From Gemmatimonadota bacterium (GTDB taxonomy: Bacteria > Latescibacterota > UBA2968 > UBA8231), in NCBI GenBank assembly GCA_009840005.1, contig VXOR01000095.1:1-54287 (forward strand): a DNA stretch of 54,287 nt, read 5' to 3'. The position numbers and the translations under genes are program-made. The notes beneath the pieces were generated by a model. It made no database searches, had not been told where the DNA came from, and saw only the letters and a program-made list of their open reading frames with translations. Each line of letters starts with the position of its first letter. Position 1 is the stretch's first letter. This document shows, in pieces, positions 43,341-52,482 of the stretch.

Positions 43341-44900
43341 ATGACTCGTTTACGAGACGTCAATACCACAGATGTGCGCAGCGCTATTGAATTGGGTTGC
43401 CGCACTATGTCGAGCGTTTTCAATGCCGACGACAACGATATTCCCTTTTTTGGCTCGCACGTGCGTCCCCAAGCCGAATTGCGCTTCAGCTCCGCGCATT
43501 CGGAGGCGCACGTGCCCGGCCGCCACCTCAATGCCTTGCTCAACGCCGAGGATGCCGCGGGCGTCAAGGTAGATGAAGCGGCCATTGAAAAACACGCGGC
43601 CGCAGCGTTCTATTCGTATAGCGGCTCCATCGCCATGCCGCTCAACCGGGCCGAGTTGGACGGTCCGCTGGTCAACTTCATCCCGCACAATATCCGCGAG
43701 GGCTTCCACGCGCTCTATCCGCTGGTGCAGTACCGCGACTCGGACCGGGCGCGACAGCTAGCTGAGGCCAGTATTGAGGCGTTTCGCCGTTATTGGAGTG
43801 TGGACGAGGGTTGGGACCGACCGGCGCTACAGGGGTTGGGACTGGAGGCGTGGGAGAGTCTGTTCATTCCGGGGGAAGCTCGGACCTTGGGGCCTTTGGT
43901 CAAGTATTACCGGGCGACGGGCTATGGGCCGGCGTTGGCGTTGGCGTTGGAATTGGCTGCGAAGATTACGGGTGAGTTTTTCACTGCGGACGGCGGTCAC
44001 GACCGAGACCTGCTGGGCGACCACACGCACTCGGTTACTTGCGTCATGTCGTCGTTGGCACAATTGGCCGATCTGACGGGCGACGCGGCGCTCCTGCTGC
44101 GCGTCAAGGCTTTTTACGATAACGGCCTGTGGGCCATGCGCGACCCATTGGGTTGGGTTGTCGAAAGCACGCGTCCCGATGCGCCGCCCGACCGAGGCGA
44201 GGTCAACAATACGGGTGACATCGTCGAGACCGCCCTGATCTTGGGGCGCTGGGGCTGGAGCGAGTACTTCCAAGACGCCGAGCGCATTGTGCGGGGGCAT
44301 ATGCTGCCGTCGCAATTACGCGACATTTCCTTTATTGACGAACCGCCCAATCCCGAGGGCTTGGACGGCCTACGCGACGTGGCCCAGCGGCACCAGGGAG
44401 CCTTTGGCTTTCCAGCGCCGTACGGCCACGAGCCGGTGGAAGCCGAGACTGTTGGCTTCAATATGGATATTGTCGGAGGGGCTGTGGCGTCTTTGTGCGA
44501 GGTGTACCGGGAGATGGTGCGCAGTGGCCGGGCGGGGCACCGGGTCAATTTGCTCTTTGACCACGAGACCGAGGCCGTGCGCGTTGAATCCCCTTATACG
44601 CATGATGTCCTGCGCGTCGAAGTCAAGCAGCCGGGGCCGTTGTGGGTGCGCTTGCCCGGCTGGGTAGCGCCGTCTGACTTAGAGATTAAAGAGGCCGCGC
44701 CGCCGCGCATAGATAGCGGGTTCCTCTTCTTTGCCCAGCCGCCTTTGAACACTCCCATCGAGATCCGCTTTGCCTTGGCCGAGGAAGAGTTGGTCCTGCG
44801 GCATCGAACTCGTTCCATCCGCACGCGGCTGCGCGGTGACGAGGTGGTGGCGATGGATAACTTTGGCGCTGATCTGACCTTTTTCCCGCCGTTTGATTAA
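43341..44900 (+). CDS. Glycosidase-like protein, paralogue 1 (GH127/DUF1680-like)
   Basis: A 519-residue protein whose pattern of paired helices and C-terminal beta-sandwich resembles family GH127 beta-L-arabinofuranosidases, although the match is loose. Telling segments are VPGRHLNALLNAED, HTHSVTCVMSSLAQLADLTGD, NNTGDIVETALILGRWG, GFPAPYGHEP and the ending GDEVVAMDNFGADLTFFPPFD. It shares high identity with the gene at 47059 and with the relic at 40417. The ATG at 43341 has AGGAG 6 bases upstream. No signal peptide is seen, so the substrate is probably handled in the cytoplasm. The upstream neighbour is a nitrilase-superfamily gene. Confidence 0.7.
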   Translation: MTRLRDVNTTDVRSAIELGCRTMSSVFNADDNDIPFFGSHVRPQAELRFSSAHSEAHVPGRHLNALLNAEDAAGVKVDEAAIEKHAAAAFYSYSGSIAMPLNRAELDGPLVNFIPHNIREGFHALYPLVQYRDSDRARQLAEASIEAFRRYWSVDEGWDRPALQGLGLEAWESLFIPGEARTLGPLVKYYRATGYGPALALALELAAKITGEFFTADGGHDRDLLGDHTHSVTCVMSSLAQLADLTGDAALLLRVKAFYDNGLWAMRDPLGWVVESTRPDAPPDRGEVNNTGDIVETALILGRWGWSEYFQDAERIVRGHMLPSQLRDISFIDEPPNPEGLDGLRDVAQRHQGAFGFPAPYGHEPVEAETVGFNMDIVGGAVASLCEVYREMVRSGRAGHRVNLLFDHETEAVRVESPYTHDVLRVEVKQPGPLWVRLPGWVAPSDLEIKEAAPPRIDSGFLFFAQPPLNTPIEIRFALAEEELVLRHRTRSIRTRLRGDEVVAMDNFGADLTFFPPFD

Positions 44901-44912
44901 AAGCAAGGTATC

Positions 44913-44940
44913 CGCAGATAGACGCAGATAGACGCAGATA
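44913..44940. repeat. 10-base tandem repeat (GACGCAGATA)
   Basis: Nearly three head-to-tail copies of GACGCAGATA follow the stop of the glycosidase-like gene. Similar short satellites occur in many bacterial and metagenomic genomes. Confidence 0.85.
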
Positions 44941-45023
44941 CAGGCCCCTACGCGGTTTGGTTCCCGTGGATATGGGCGATATATTAGCGGCCCCCTAAGT
45001 ACACGACAGTAGAGCGGTATGAG

Positions 45024-45055
45024 ATGCTGAGCGGAGCGAAGCGGAGTCTAAGCAT
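45024..45055 (+). repeat. Interspersed palindromic repeat, copy 1
   Basis: ATGCTGAGCGGAGCGAAGC and the following GGAGTCTAAGCAT form a 32-base unit identical to the core of copy 3. It belongs to the GTCATGCTGAGCGAAGC type of extragenic repeat. Confidence 0.8.
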
Positions 45056-45056
45056 G

Positions 45057-45083
45057 AGATGCTTCGCTTCGCTCAGCATGACA
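45057..45083 (-). repeat. Interspersed palindromic repeat, inverted copy 2
   Basis: AGATGCTTCGCTTCGCTCAG and the following CATGACA are a shortened reverse complement of the other two copies, placed 1 base after copy 1, so the two can fold into a hairpin. Confidence 0.8.
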
Positions 45084-45101
45084 ATATGAGGCGTCACCAC
45101 C

Positions 45102-45139
45102 TGTCATGCTGAGCGGAGCGAAGCGGAGTCTAAGCATCT
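45102..45139 (+). repeat. Interspersed palindromic repeat, copy 3
   Basis: TGTCATGCTGAGCGGAGCG starts a 38-base unit containing the 32-base core of copy 1 plus flanking TGTC and CT. It is separated from the inverted copy by 18 bases. Confidence 0.8.
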
Positions 45140-45231
45140 GCTACCTAGACGCTCATGTGTAACATCCATTAGATTACTGGACTAAGAGCGGCCCCTATCG
45201 CAGCAGTACCATCACTTCAAGGAGGGTGAAC

Positions 45232-46086
45232 ATGACGAAAATCAAGCGGCCTAAAATCTATCATATGTGCTCCCTCGGTTCCCTGATGGGATACGGCGGC
45301 AAGAAGGGAGAGTGGAGCGCGGCGAAAAAGCTGAACAAAATAAAAAAGGCCGGTTTCGATGGCTTTGTGGGGCGCGTCTTCATGGTGACTCCAGACGAGG
45401 TCGCCGCCTCGGGTTTGGTCTTTGCTTGTACTACAGACTTGGGCGGTATCCGCGAGATCAGACCCAAGTTGCGCGAGATTAAGGCGGCGGGAGCGCGCTG
45501 CGTCAACGTGCAAATGCTCGACCACGACACGCTCACCGAGCGGGCTGTGGAGGTGGCGCGGCGTTTGATGGACGCGGCCGAAGACTTGGAGATGGACGTG
45601 GCCGTGGAGGTGCACCGCGATACGTGTACGGAAACGCCGGAAAAAACCTATGCCTTGGCCGCTGGTTACGAGAAGGCCGAGAAAAAGCCGCTGAAAATGA
45701 CTTGGGACTTTTCCCATCCGGCGGTAATCAAGCATTTGTCGCCGCCCTACTGGGAGCGTCTAGCCGAGCGCGTCGATTTGATTCAACTGGCGCAGCAATT
45801 TCACTTCAGGCCCTTCAACGGGCACCACGCCATGATTCCGGCTATTGACCACAAGGGAAAGATTATTCCCGAATTCGTCGATTGGCTGGAATTTGCCGAG
45901 CAAGTCATGGCCTGCTGGCTGGAAGCGGCCGAGCCGGGTCGGGAAATGTTCGCCTGTCCCGAGCAGATCGCCGGCGGCTATCATTTGTCGGTTTTCCCCG
46001 ACCGCTGGAAGGACGTGCAGGTGGTGCGCCGCGAACTGGACAGGGTGTGGAAGAGGCAATTGAAGAAGTGGAAGGCGCCGGCGTAA
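45232..46086 (+). CDS. Sugar phosphate isomerase/epimerase-like TIM barrel
   Basis: A 284-residue protein of the xylose-isomerase-like TIM-barrel (AP-endonuclease-2) superfamily. Barrel strands with metal-type residues are visible: VAVEVHRDTCTETPE (Glu and His), MTWDFSHPAV (Asp and His) and LIQLAQQFHFRPF. Members isomerise or epimerise sugars and inositol derivatives. GGAGGG lies upstream of the ATG at 45232; the GTG 45226 overlaps it and is rejected. The gene is followed 4 bases later by the GNAT gene, and probably transcribed with it. Confidence 0.82.
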   Translation: MTKIKRPKIYHMCSLGSLMGYGGKKGEWSAAKKLNKIKKAGFDGFVGRVFMVTPDEVAASGLVFACTTDLGGIREIRPKLREIKAAGARCVNVQMLDHDTLTERAVEVARRLMDAAEDLEMDVAVEVHRDTCTETPEKTYALAAGYEKAEKKPLKMTWDFSHPAVIKHLSPPYWERLAERVDLIQLAQQFHFRPFNGHHAMIPAIDHKGKIIPEFVDWLEFAEQVMACWLEAAEPGREMFACPEQIAGGYHLSVFPDRWKDVQVVRRELDRVWKRQLKKWKAPA

Positions 46087-46090
46087 TCTC

Positions 46091-47050
46091 GTGCAGATAA
46101 GCGTCGAGATACCTCCTTTGGACTCGGGCCTGACCGAGGAGTTGATCGATTTTTGGGATGGGATTTTCGGGGACGGTTACCAAGCCGACCGCTCTGCGTA
46201 CGCCGGTGATGAACGCGACTTTAACCGCGATACGTTCTATCTCATAGAGCAGGGGGGACGCACGGTCGGTAGCAGCCATTTAACCACGGCGGTAGGCAAT
46301 CCAGAACTGAGTGGTCTGGGCGAGGTGGCTACCGTGCCGCAATGTCGCGGCCAGGGCATTGCCAGCCGCTTGTGTCGGGCGGCGCGCGACGATTTTTTGG
46401 CCTCGGGGGGACAGGCCCTGTTCTTGGGTACAGTCAACCCGACCGCGGCTCGCATTTACCACCGCTTGGGTTGGCGCAAGATGCCCGGTTCCACTGTCTG
46501 GGCTTTGATCGCCAGCGGGGAATCGCCTGAGTCTTTTCTGGTAGATTACTTTAGGGCTAGCGATGAGGTCGGGATCGAGCCGGGGTCGCCGGCCCAGCGC
46601 GTGCCCATGATCCCCTTAATCGTCACGCCGCACGACTGGTGGGTACTCGACGCCAATGTCGAATTGTACTCGACCCGCTATGTCGAGCAGAATTCCTGTA
46701 TGGGGCTGTACCCGCGTTATGCCAAGCTGGTTGCACAAGGCGCTGGCGCTTGGTTTGCCGCTCGCACCCGAGATGGGCGCTTGGTGGGCTTGGCTAGTGC
46801 GCGGCCCGATGGGGAGGGCGCTTGTCAGGTGGATGGTTTTGTCCACGGTCGCTACGGAGAGGCTTGGGTCAATTTGATGCGGGCGGTCATGGACTGGGCT
46901 GGGGGGCGTTGCTGGGTGCGGGTCTGTGTCGAGGACGAGGAGAAAGGCGCTTGGTTGAAGGAGTTGGGTTTTGTGGATGGAGGGCCGGGCGAGCCGTTTG
47001 TCATGGGGGATCGGACCGTCGAGGCCGTGCGCTTGGTAGCAGGTATTTGA
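46091..47050 (+). CDS. Double GNAT-type acetyltransferase
   Basis: A 319-residue protein with two GNAT-like halves. The first (about 30-150) has the acetyl-CoA-binding GLGEVATVPQCRGQGIASRLC, in which the Q/RxxGxG/A motif is QCRGQG, and then NPTAARIYHRLGWRKM. The second half (about 170-315) is degenerate but keeps the strand-helix pattern (GRLVGLASARPDGEGACQVDGF; YGEAWVNLMRAVMDWAGG). The likely substrate is unknown. It starts with GTG and is coupled to the sugar-isomerase-like gene before it and paralogue 2 after it (8-base gap). Confidence 0.82.
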   Translation: MQISVEIPPLDSGLTEELIDFWDGIFGDGYQADRSAYAGDERDFNRDTFYLIEQGGRTVGSSHLTTAVGNPELSGLGEVATVPQCRGQGIASRLCRAARDDFLASGGQALFLGTVNPTAARIYHRLGWRKMPGSTVWALIASGESPESFLVDYFRASDEVGIEPGSPAQRVPMIPLIVTPHDWWVLDANVELYSTRYVEQNSCMGLYPRYAKLVAQGAGAWFAARTRDGRLVGLASARPDGEGACQVDGFVHGRYGEAWVNLMRAVMDWAGGRCWVRVCVEDEEKGAWLKELGFVDGGPGEPFVMGDRTVEAVRLVAGI

Positions 47051-47058
47051 GGAAAGTC

Positions 47059-48645
47059 ATGGTACAACTGCGCGACGTAAATACCGCTGATATCGGCGAC
47101 GCCATTCGTTTGGGTTGCCAAGCTATGAGCCGGGCTTTTAACGCTGATGACGCCGATATGCCCTACGGCGGAGCGCAGGTGCGGCCCGAAGCCTTTTTGA
47201 GCGGCAGCATGGAAGGCCACATGCCGGGTCGCCTGTTGAACGGTATGCTGGCGGCTGAAGACGCTATGGGCTTGGACTTGGACGAGGAGGTGATCGACAA
47301 GCACGCCCGCGCGGCTTTTTTCTCCTATAGCCGAGCACCGCTGCCCTTGCAGCGCATCGGCCAGCACACCAATGGCGAGGGCGATCCCATTGAACTGCAA
47401 GAGCATAATTTGCGCGAGGGATTCCATGCGCTCTACGCGCTGATAGCCTTCCGCAAGTCCGAGCGAGCTATGGAGTTGGCTGCGGCCAGCATCGAGTTGC
47501 TATTCAATTATTGGGTGCCCAACGAGCAATGGGATCGCGTGCGTCTCGAACGCGACACGTCGGTGCGCCTCCGCGATATCGGCGAGGGGACCTTTATCCA
47601 AGGGCCGGCGCGCGCCATTGGGCCGCTGGTCAAATTGTACCAAGCCACCGGGCACCAACCGGCCTTGGATTTGGCTACCGCGCTCAAGGATAAGGCCGTG
47701 CGCGAATTTTTTCTCAACGATGGCTCCTTTGCCACCGAGCGCTTTGGCTCGCACGTGCATTCAACCACCTGCGCGATGTCGTCGCTGGCGCAGTTGGCTG
47801 AATGTACCGGGGACGCCGAGCTGATGGAGCGGGTCAAGCGGTTTTACGATGGCGGCCTGTGGGATTTGCGCGATCAGATCGGTTGGTCCATTGAGGTATC
47901 GAGCCGACCCACGCTTTGTCGTCGGGGCGAGGCCAACAATACCGGCGATATTATCGAGACGGCGCTCATCTTGGGGCGCTGGGGTTGTCCCGAGTACTAC
48001 GCCGATGCCGAGTGCATGTTGCGCAGCCACTTGCTGCCGTCGCAATTGCGCGATGTCTCGTTTATCGTCGAGCCAGATAATCCCGAGGGGGTGGACGGCA
48101 AGCGCGAGGTGGCGCACAGGTTGCGCGGCGGCTTTGGGTTCCCGGCTCCTTACGGGCACGAGCCGCTGGGCATCTGGCAGTCGAACAAGCCGCGCATTGG
48201 CTTTAATATCGACATTGTCGGCGGGTCCGTAGGCTCGCTGGCCGCGGCGTACAAAGCTGTGGTGAGGAGTGATGGAGCGGGGCATTGGGTGGATATGCTG
48301 TTCGACGGCGAGACCGATGCCCTCGCCGTGCAATCGCCCTATACGCATCCGCGCCTAGCGGTCAAAGTCAAGCAGCCGGGGGCACTGCACGTGCGCCTGC
48401 CGCCTTGGCTCGACGGGGAACGATTCAACGTAGAAGGTGCCGAGCGGCCTATCTTGCGCGACGGCTATGCGGTGATTGAGAATCCGCCCGTGGGGTACTG
48501 GATCGGCTTTGCGTTTGACTTGCCCGTCCACGAGACGACCCTGACGTGGCGCGACAGCGCCATCCGCGCACGGATGCGCGGCGACGAGGTGGTGGCGATG
48601 GATAACTTCGGGACGGATCTGACTTTTTTCCCGCCGTTTGATTGA
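47059..48645 (+). CDS. Glycosidase-like protein, paralogue 2 (GH127/DUF1680-like)
   Basis: A 528-residue close relative of the gene at 43341, sharing LRDVNTADI at the start, the HVHSTTCAMSSLAQLAECTGD block, NNTGDIIETALILGRWG, GFPAPYGHEP and the ending VVAMDNFGTDLTFFPPFD. The ATG at 47059 is chosen because GAGGAAAG lies upstream; the open frame runs 79 codons further up inside the GNAT gene and is a shadow. Small insertions relative to paralogue 1, e.g. after RIGQHTNG, suggest diverged substrates. The repeated family (two intact plus a relic within 8 kb) implies recent duplication. Confidence 0.72.
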   Translation: MVQLRDVNTADIGDAIRLGCQAMSRAFNADDADMPYGGAQVRPEAFLSGSMEGHMPGRLLNGMLAAEDAMGLDLDEEVIDKHARAAFFSYSRAPLPLQRIGQHTNGEGDPIELQEHNLREGFHALYALIAFRKSERAMELAAASIELLFNYWVPNEQWDRVRLERDTSVRLRDIGEGTFIQGPARAIGPLVKLYQATGHQPALDLATALKDKAVREFFLNDGSFATERFGSHVHSTTCAMSSLAQLAECTGDAELMERVKRFYDGGLWDLRDQIGWSIEVSSRPTLCRRGEANNTGDIIETALILGRWGCPEYYADAECMLRSHLLPSQLRDVSFIVEPDNPEGVDGKREVAHRLRGGFGFPAPYGHEPLGIWQSNKPRIGFNIDIVGGSVGSLAAAYKAVVRSDGAGHWVDMLFDGETDALAVQSPYTHPRLAVKVKQPGALHVRLPPWLDGERFNVEGAERPILRDGYAVIENPPVGYWIGFAFDLPVHETTLTWRDSAIRARMRGDEVVAMDNFGTDLTFFPPFD

Positions 48646-48751
48646 TCCTAGAAGCCGTCCATGCAGTTGTAGAGTTGTTCGAGGTGACTGAGCTCAAAGC
48701 CGCCGGCCGTCATTTTGCGAATCGGCTCGCCGTCGCCGTACCCGATAATTG

Positions 48752-49762
48752 TCACTGCGTCCGGTAGTGGGCGACGGCGTCGTCGTCCAGCGCAATCCCG
48801 AGCCCATTTCCACGGGGCACGACAAAGTGTCCTGAAGCGAATTCCAGCGAGCCCCCGATCAGGTCGTTTTCGCGCACAAATGGCAGTTCGTCGCAGGGCC
48901 GCAGATCGTTGGTCAAGGTCGCTTGCAGATGCGCCGAGAAGGCGGCCTGAACCCCTAGACACAACCCCCCGGTCTGCAGCCAGATCGGGCAACCCGCTGT
49001 CTCGGCGATGGCGGCGCTCCGCTTCACGGGAGCCACGTTGCCGCTGAGGTTGAAGCAATCCACAGCGTCCGCCTTGACCGCGCAGAGAACGGCGTACGGG
49101 TCGATGAGGTGCAACGCCTGCGGGATGTCGGTCTTGTGGCGCAGCAGCGAATACCACGCGTAGTTGACGTCGATCTTCTCTACGGGATCCTCGAAGCATT
49201 CAATGTTGTAGGGCACCAGCTCCTTGGCGAGACGGACCGCCGTGGTGGGATATTTGAACCCGCAGTTGGGATCGACGCGAATGGCGTAGTCCACTCCCGC
49301 CGTCGCTGCTGCGATCAACTCCGCTTGGCGCACAATGTCGGCCGGATGCGCCTTGAGCTTGTGAACAGTGAACCCGAGAGCTACAGCTCTTTCCGCCTCT
49401 CTGGCGGTCTCCTCCGGAGGCAGGTGGGGCGACCAGTACGCGACAGGTACTTCATCGCGTACCTTGTCGCCCATCAACCTCCACACTGGAACTCCTTTGG
49501 CTTGGGCGACAATGTCGTACAGAGCGCACTGCCACGGCTCGCTGGCGCGCTCCAGAGCCATACCCAGCGGATCTTTGCCGATGAGTCCATCCGCTTGCGG
49601 CTGCACTGCGCGGCACGGCTGCCAGATCTCCCCTAGGCCGATCAGGCCTTCGTCCGTGTGGACCCTAGCAATGGTGTGCTCCCAGTCCGCGTGGCCGATG
49701 TTGCGGATGGGGGCGATGTAGGGGACGTCCACTTCGATGAGTTCGATGTTGGTAATTTTCAT
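48752..49762 (-). CDS. Enolase-superfamily (mandelate racemase/muconate lactonizing type) protein lacking one metal ligand
   Basis: A 336-residue MR/MLE-type protein. The capping domain starts MKITNIELIEVDVPY. The barrel has the base pair Lys135/Lys137 in VHKLKAHP, the first metal ligand Asp164 in IRVDPN and the second Glu191 in CFEDPV. The expected third ligand, usually the Glu of a PxATGE-like strand, aligns with PQALHL near residues 214-219, with Leu or His instead. The catalytic late region GLCLGVQAAFSAHLQ is typical. It is shorter than the usual 360-400 residues. It may be a divergent or inactive racemase or dehydratase. The next gene upstream on this strand is the GHL-like barrel gene at 49861. 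Confidence 0.8.
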   Translation of the reverse strand: MKITNIELIEVDVPYIAPIRNIGHADWEHTIARVHTDEGLIGLGEIWQPCRAVQPQADGLIGKDPLGMALERASEPWQCALYDIVAQAKGVPVWRLMGDKVRDEVPVAYWSPHLPPEETAREAERAVALGFTVHKLKAHPADIVRQAELIAAATAGVDYAIRVDPNCGFKYPTTAVRLAKELVPYNIECFEDPVEKIDVNYAWYSLLRHKTDIPQALHLIDPYAVLCAVKADAVDCFNLSGNVAPVKRSAAIAETAGCPIWLQTGGLCLGVQAAFSAHLQATLTNDLRPCDELPFVRENDLIGGSLEFASGHFVVPRGNGLGIALDDDAVAHYRTQ

Positions 49763-49860
49763 TGGCTATCTCGCAGGTGTGATATAAAAGGGACTTCGGG
49801 GGTGCCTTTTTGCCCGCGGACCTGTCGACGCGAGCCCGCCGTTTGAATCTCCCGCCTAAA

Positions 49861-51441
49861 TCAGGCCAAGTACTCCTCGTCGTCCCGCAGAGCATTGCGG
49901 TGCGGCAGGTATTCGACCACCAGCTCCACATCCACCAAGGTCACCGGGTGAATGAGCTGGGCGTCTTTCTCCACGACCTCCACCTCCACCGTATTTATCC
50001 CCCGCTGGGGTAGGCGCTGGATCTGCTTGAGATCAATGTGCAATCGGTACCCGTTGACTGCGTAATCCGGCTTGGGGCGCAACTGGTAGGTCCAGTCGGC
50101 CTTGCGCCACGCGGTCTCGGGTATTTCACCGCCATTCCACTTCAGCCCGATCCGGTCTTCGTACGTCAGGTGCTGCAACATCAGACGCAACTCGCAGCGC
50201 CACAGCTCGCCGGCTTGGTCCCGACCGGCCACGTCGTCGCTCACTTCCAGCGTGAACGGTCGCGCTGGATCTCCGCACGACAATTCGGCCGGTAGCTGTT
50301 CGGCCAAGCCATAGGCAGGGGCTGACTTGGGATTGATGGGAATGCCGAGCCGGTACCGCTTGTCGAGATTGTCCAGCAAGTCCGGATGCCCCATAAACCT
50401 CAGCCTGCCAGCCGCTTCGTCATCGTATGGATAGCGCTTGGGCATTGGGTAATACGTGTGGAAAAACACGCCGTGGACCCCAGCGGCATAGGCATTGGCA
50501 GCAGCGGCCCGAACTGATGGTCGGGAAAGCTCGGGGTTATTGGTCGATTCCATACCCGCCAACACCTGCACATCCCTACCTTCGGCGGCGGCGACAACGG
50601 CCCGCAATCCAGTGGTGTCGTTGGCAAAACCACCGACGACCTGCATGCAGATCAGCGCGTCGACGATCCCCTCCTCGATCCAGGTCTCCACGTCCATCCC
50701 CATGCGCTTATTGCCGTCTAGGGTCGCGCCTACGCGGACCACCAACCGCTTGGGACGACCCTGCTCTGCGGCGGCCCGGTCGCAGACCCGGCGTATTTCC
50801 CGCATCCACTCGGTCAAGGTTTCGGTGTGCTCGGCTACCTCCCCGCGGCCGATAAACGGCGCGTAGTCGTTCATGTTCAGTTCAATGCCGTCGCCGGGGT
50901 AATCCCCGACCAATTCGGCGATTACTGCCAGCCGGTCTGCCCGAACTTCGGGGACGGCAAAGGACAGCCGGTTGGGGTTGTCGAAGCGGGCCTCGGGGTA
51001 CTCGGGCTCTTCGCCGACCTGCCATTCGGGATGCTCGGTGGTGAAGTCGGCCACCCGGCAATTGGTGACGCGGTCGTGCGGCGTGTGAATCATGTTCAAC
51101 AGCAGGCTGGGCAGAAACTGGAAACCGCGCTGCTGCGCCCGCTGGCACACGAGCATGAGCGGGTCCGTGCCCTGTTCGATCATCAGCCTGGCGTTGTGCG
51201 CCGCCCGCCACCAAATATCGTGGTCGGTCAGGTCGACGTTGTGCCCCCAGCGTTCGCCTACCTTGGTGGCGTAGAGCAAAACACTACAGTCGCCCACGGC
51301 ATAGGTGATGGTGTCAATGCCGAGGTCGACCAGTTCGTCGATGGGCTCTAGGTACTGTTTGGCCCCCATGGGCGGCTCGTATAAGTACACGCTTGAATGG
51401 CGGCCGTCGGTGTAGAACATCACTTCGTGGGTCTTGCTCAT
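49861..51441 (-). CDS. GHL-type TIM-barrel glycosidase-like protein
   Basis: A 526-residue protein with an N-terminal TIM barrel (about 1-400) and a C-terminal beta-sandwich (about 410-526). Barrel strands resemble GHL10/GH-A-like glycosidases: FLPSLLLNMIHTPHDR, GDGIELNMNDYAPF, LVVRVGATLDGNKRMG, VQVLAGMESTN and AGVHGVFFHTYY. Glu in GIELN and in GMEST are candidate catalytic acids, placed as in such clans. No signal peptide is apparent. It sits 98 bases upstream of the enolase-superfamily gene on the same strand and diverges from the second PhyH gene. Confidence 0.65.
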   Translation of the reverse strand: MSKTHEVMFYTDGRHSSVYLYEPPMGAKQYLEPIDELVDLGIDTITYAVGDCSVLLYATKVGERWGHNVDLTDHDIWWRAAHNARLMIEQGTDPLMLVCQRAQQRGFQFLPSLLLNMIHTPHDRVTNCRVADFTTEHPEWQVGEEPEYPEARFDNPNRLSFAVPEVRADRLAVIAELVGDYPGDGIELNMNDYAPFIGRGEVAEHTETLTEWMREIRRVCDRAAAEQGRPKRLVVRVGATLDGNKRMGMDVETWIEEGIVDALICMQVVGGFANDTTGLRAVVAAAEGRDVQVLAGMESTNNPELSRPSVRAAAANAYAAGVHGVFFHTYYPMPKRYPYDDEAAGRLRFMGHPDLLDNLDKRYRLGIPINPKSAPAYGLAEQLPAELSCGDPARPFTLEVSDDVAGRDQAGELWRCELRLMLQHLTYEDRIGLKWNGGEIPETAWRKADWTYQLRPKPDYAVNGYRLHIDLKQIQRLPQRGINTVEVEVVEKDAQLIHPVTLVDVELVVEYLPHRNALRDDEEYLA

Positions 51442-51594
51442 GATCGTCCTCCTCGTCTTCTGGCTGGCGCTGCGGCCTAGTGCGTCAACAGGTGCAATTA
51501 ACCCCAGCCGGACGGCTCGATCAAGTCCCTTTGGCAGGTTCTTGACTCACCATCGACAATGCTCTATGCTTGGCCAAAATAATTGAGGATGCCC

Positions 51595-52482
51595 ATGATC
51601 ACCGATAAGCAATTGGCCCAGTACGAAGCGCAGGGTGCCGTAACTATCGACAGCCCCTTCACCACCGAGCAGTTGGACCGGGCAGAGGCGGCGTGGGACC
51701 GCTTGCGCGACAACGGCGGTGCACCGTACGAGGATCCGGATTACGTCGAAGTCATCCAGCACCCGTACTTTGAGGAGGTGGCCAAAAAGCTGCTGCGCGC
51801 CGAGGCGGTCCATCTGTGGTGGGGCTTGGCCCCCCACGAGCGGGCCCCGGCCTCAGCGCCGTACGACGATCCCCGTCAGCAGTGGGCGCGCGGGGGCCAC
51901 GTGGACATTCAGGCCACACTGGAGGATTTTGAGGCCACCCCCCGCCGGATGCGGGCCGAGTTGTGGTTCTGGCTCAACGATGTACCTGCGCACCGCGGTG
52001 CCATGCGCATCCTGCCCGGCAGCCACCGCCTCATCATGGCGCACTGGAGTCGGGTCCTCCGGCCCGAGCACAAAGCCGAACTGCCCCGCGTGCACGGCCT
52101 GCGGCCTGCTCCAGTTCCGCCGACTGCGGCCGCTTTTCCCGAGTACATCCCGGACCTGGGCGAAAAGCCCTGGCTCGAGTGCGAGCCCGTTCCCGCGGTG
52201 GCGCGCCGGGGACAGATCTTGGTGCTCTGCAGCGCCGGACTGCACTCGGCTTGGCAGAACGAGGACTCCGTGCCCCGCAAAGCCATGGGCACCTCGTGGA
52301 TCGCCGCCGGCGTTTCGGGCGGCCTGCCCAAGAGCCAGCGCGACGCCCTGATGGACTTTTTCCCCCGGCTGCGGCGTCAACTGCGCCCGGACCGCGCCCA
52401 CATTGTGCCGGATCATTTCAACTGGCTCTTTGAAAGCGACTACGATCCGCGCTGGCCGGAGACTTTTCCGCCCTCCCATTGA
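51595..52482 (+). CDS. Phytanoyl-CoA dioxygenase (PhyH) family protein
   Basis: A 295-residue Fe(II)/2-oxoglutarate oxygenase. Metal ligands are in GGHVDIQATLEDF (HxD) and the distal His in CSAGLHSAWQNED, with FWLNDVPAHRGAMRILPGSH between, matching PhyH enzymes. The ATG at 51595 has GAGG 6 bases upstream; earlier in-frame starts (TTG 51583, ATG 51589) are possible. The substrate is unknown. It lies between divergent and convergent minus-strand genes and shows no clear operon. Confidence 0.88.
   Translation: MITDKQLAQYEAQGAVTIDSPFTTEQLDRAEAAWDRLRDNGGAPYEDPDYVEVIQHPYFEEVAKKLLRAEAVHLWWGLAPHERAPASAPYDDPRQQWARGGHVDIQATLEDFEATPRRMRAELWFWLNDVPAHRGAMRILPGSHRLIMAHWSRVLRPEHKAELPRVHGLRPAPVPPTAAAFPEYIPDLGEKPWLECEPVPAVARRGQILVLCSAGLHSAWQNEDSVPRKAMGTSWIAAGVSGGLPKSQRDALMDFFPRLRRQLRPDRAHIVPDHFNWLFESDYDPRWPETFPPSH

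Larger units (their letters stand above)
44901..45231. other. Repeat-rich intergenic region
   Basis: The 331 bases between two plus-strand genes have no supported ORF. They hold a 10-base tandem repeat (44913-44940) and three copies of a GCTGAGCGGAGCGAAGC-type palindromic repeat (45024-45139), listed separately, before the ribosome site of the next gene. Confidence 0.8.

Noticed and set aside
44913..45139. CRISPR array
   Set aside because: Repeats are too few, include inverted orientation and lack uniform spacers; no cas genes are nearby.
46822..47058. Upstream extension of glycosidase-like paralogue 2
   Set aside because: It lies inside the GNAT gene, and a good ribosome site precedes ATG 47059.
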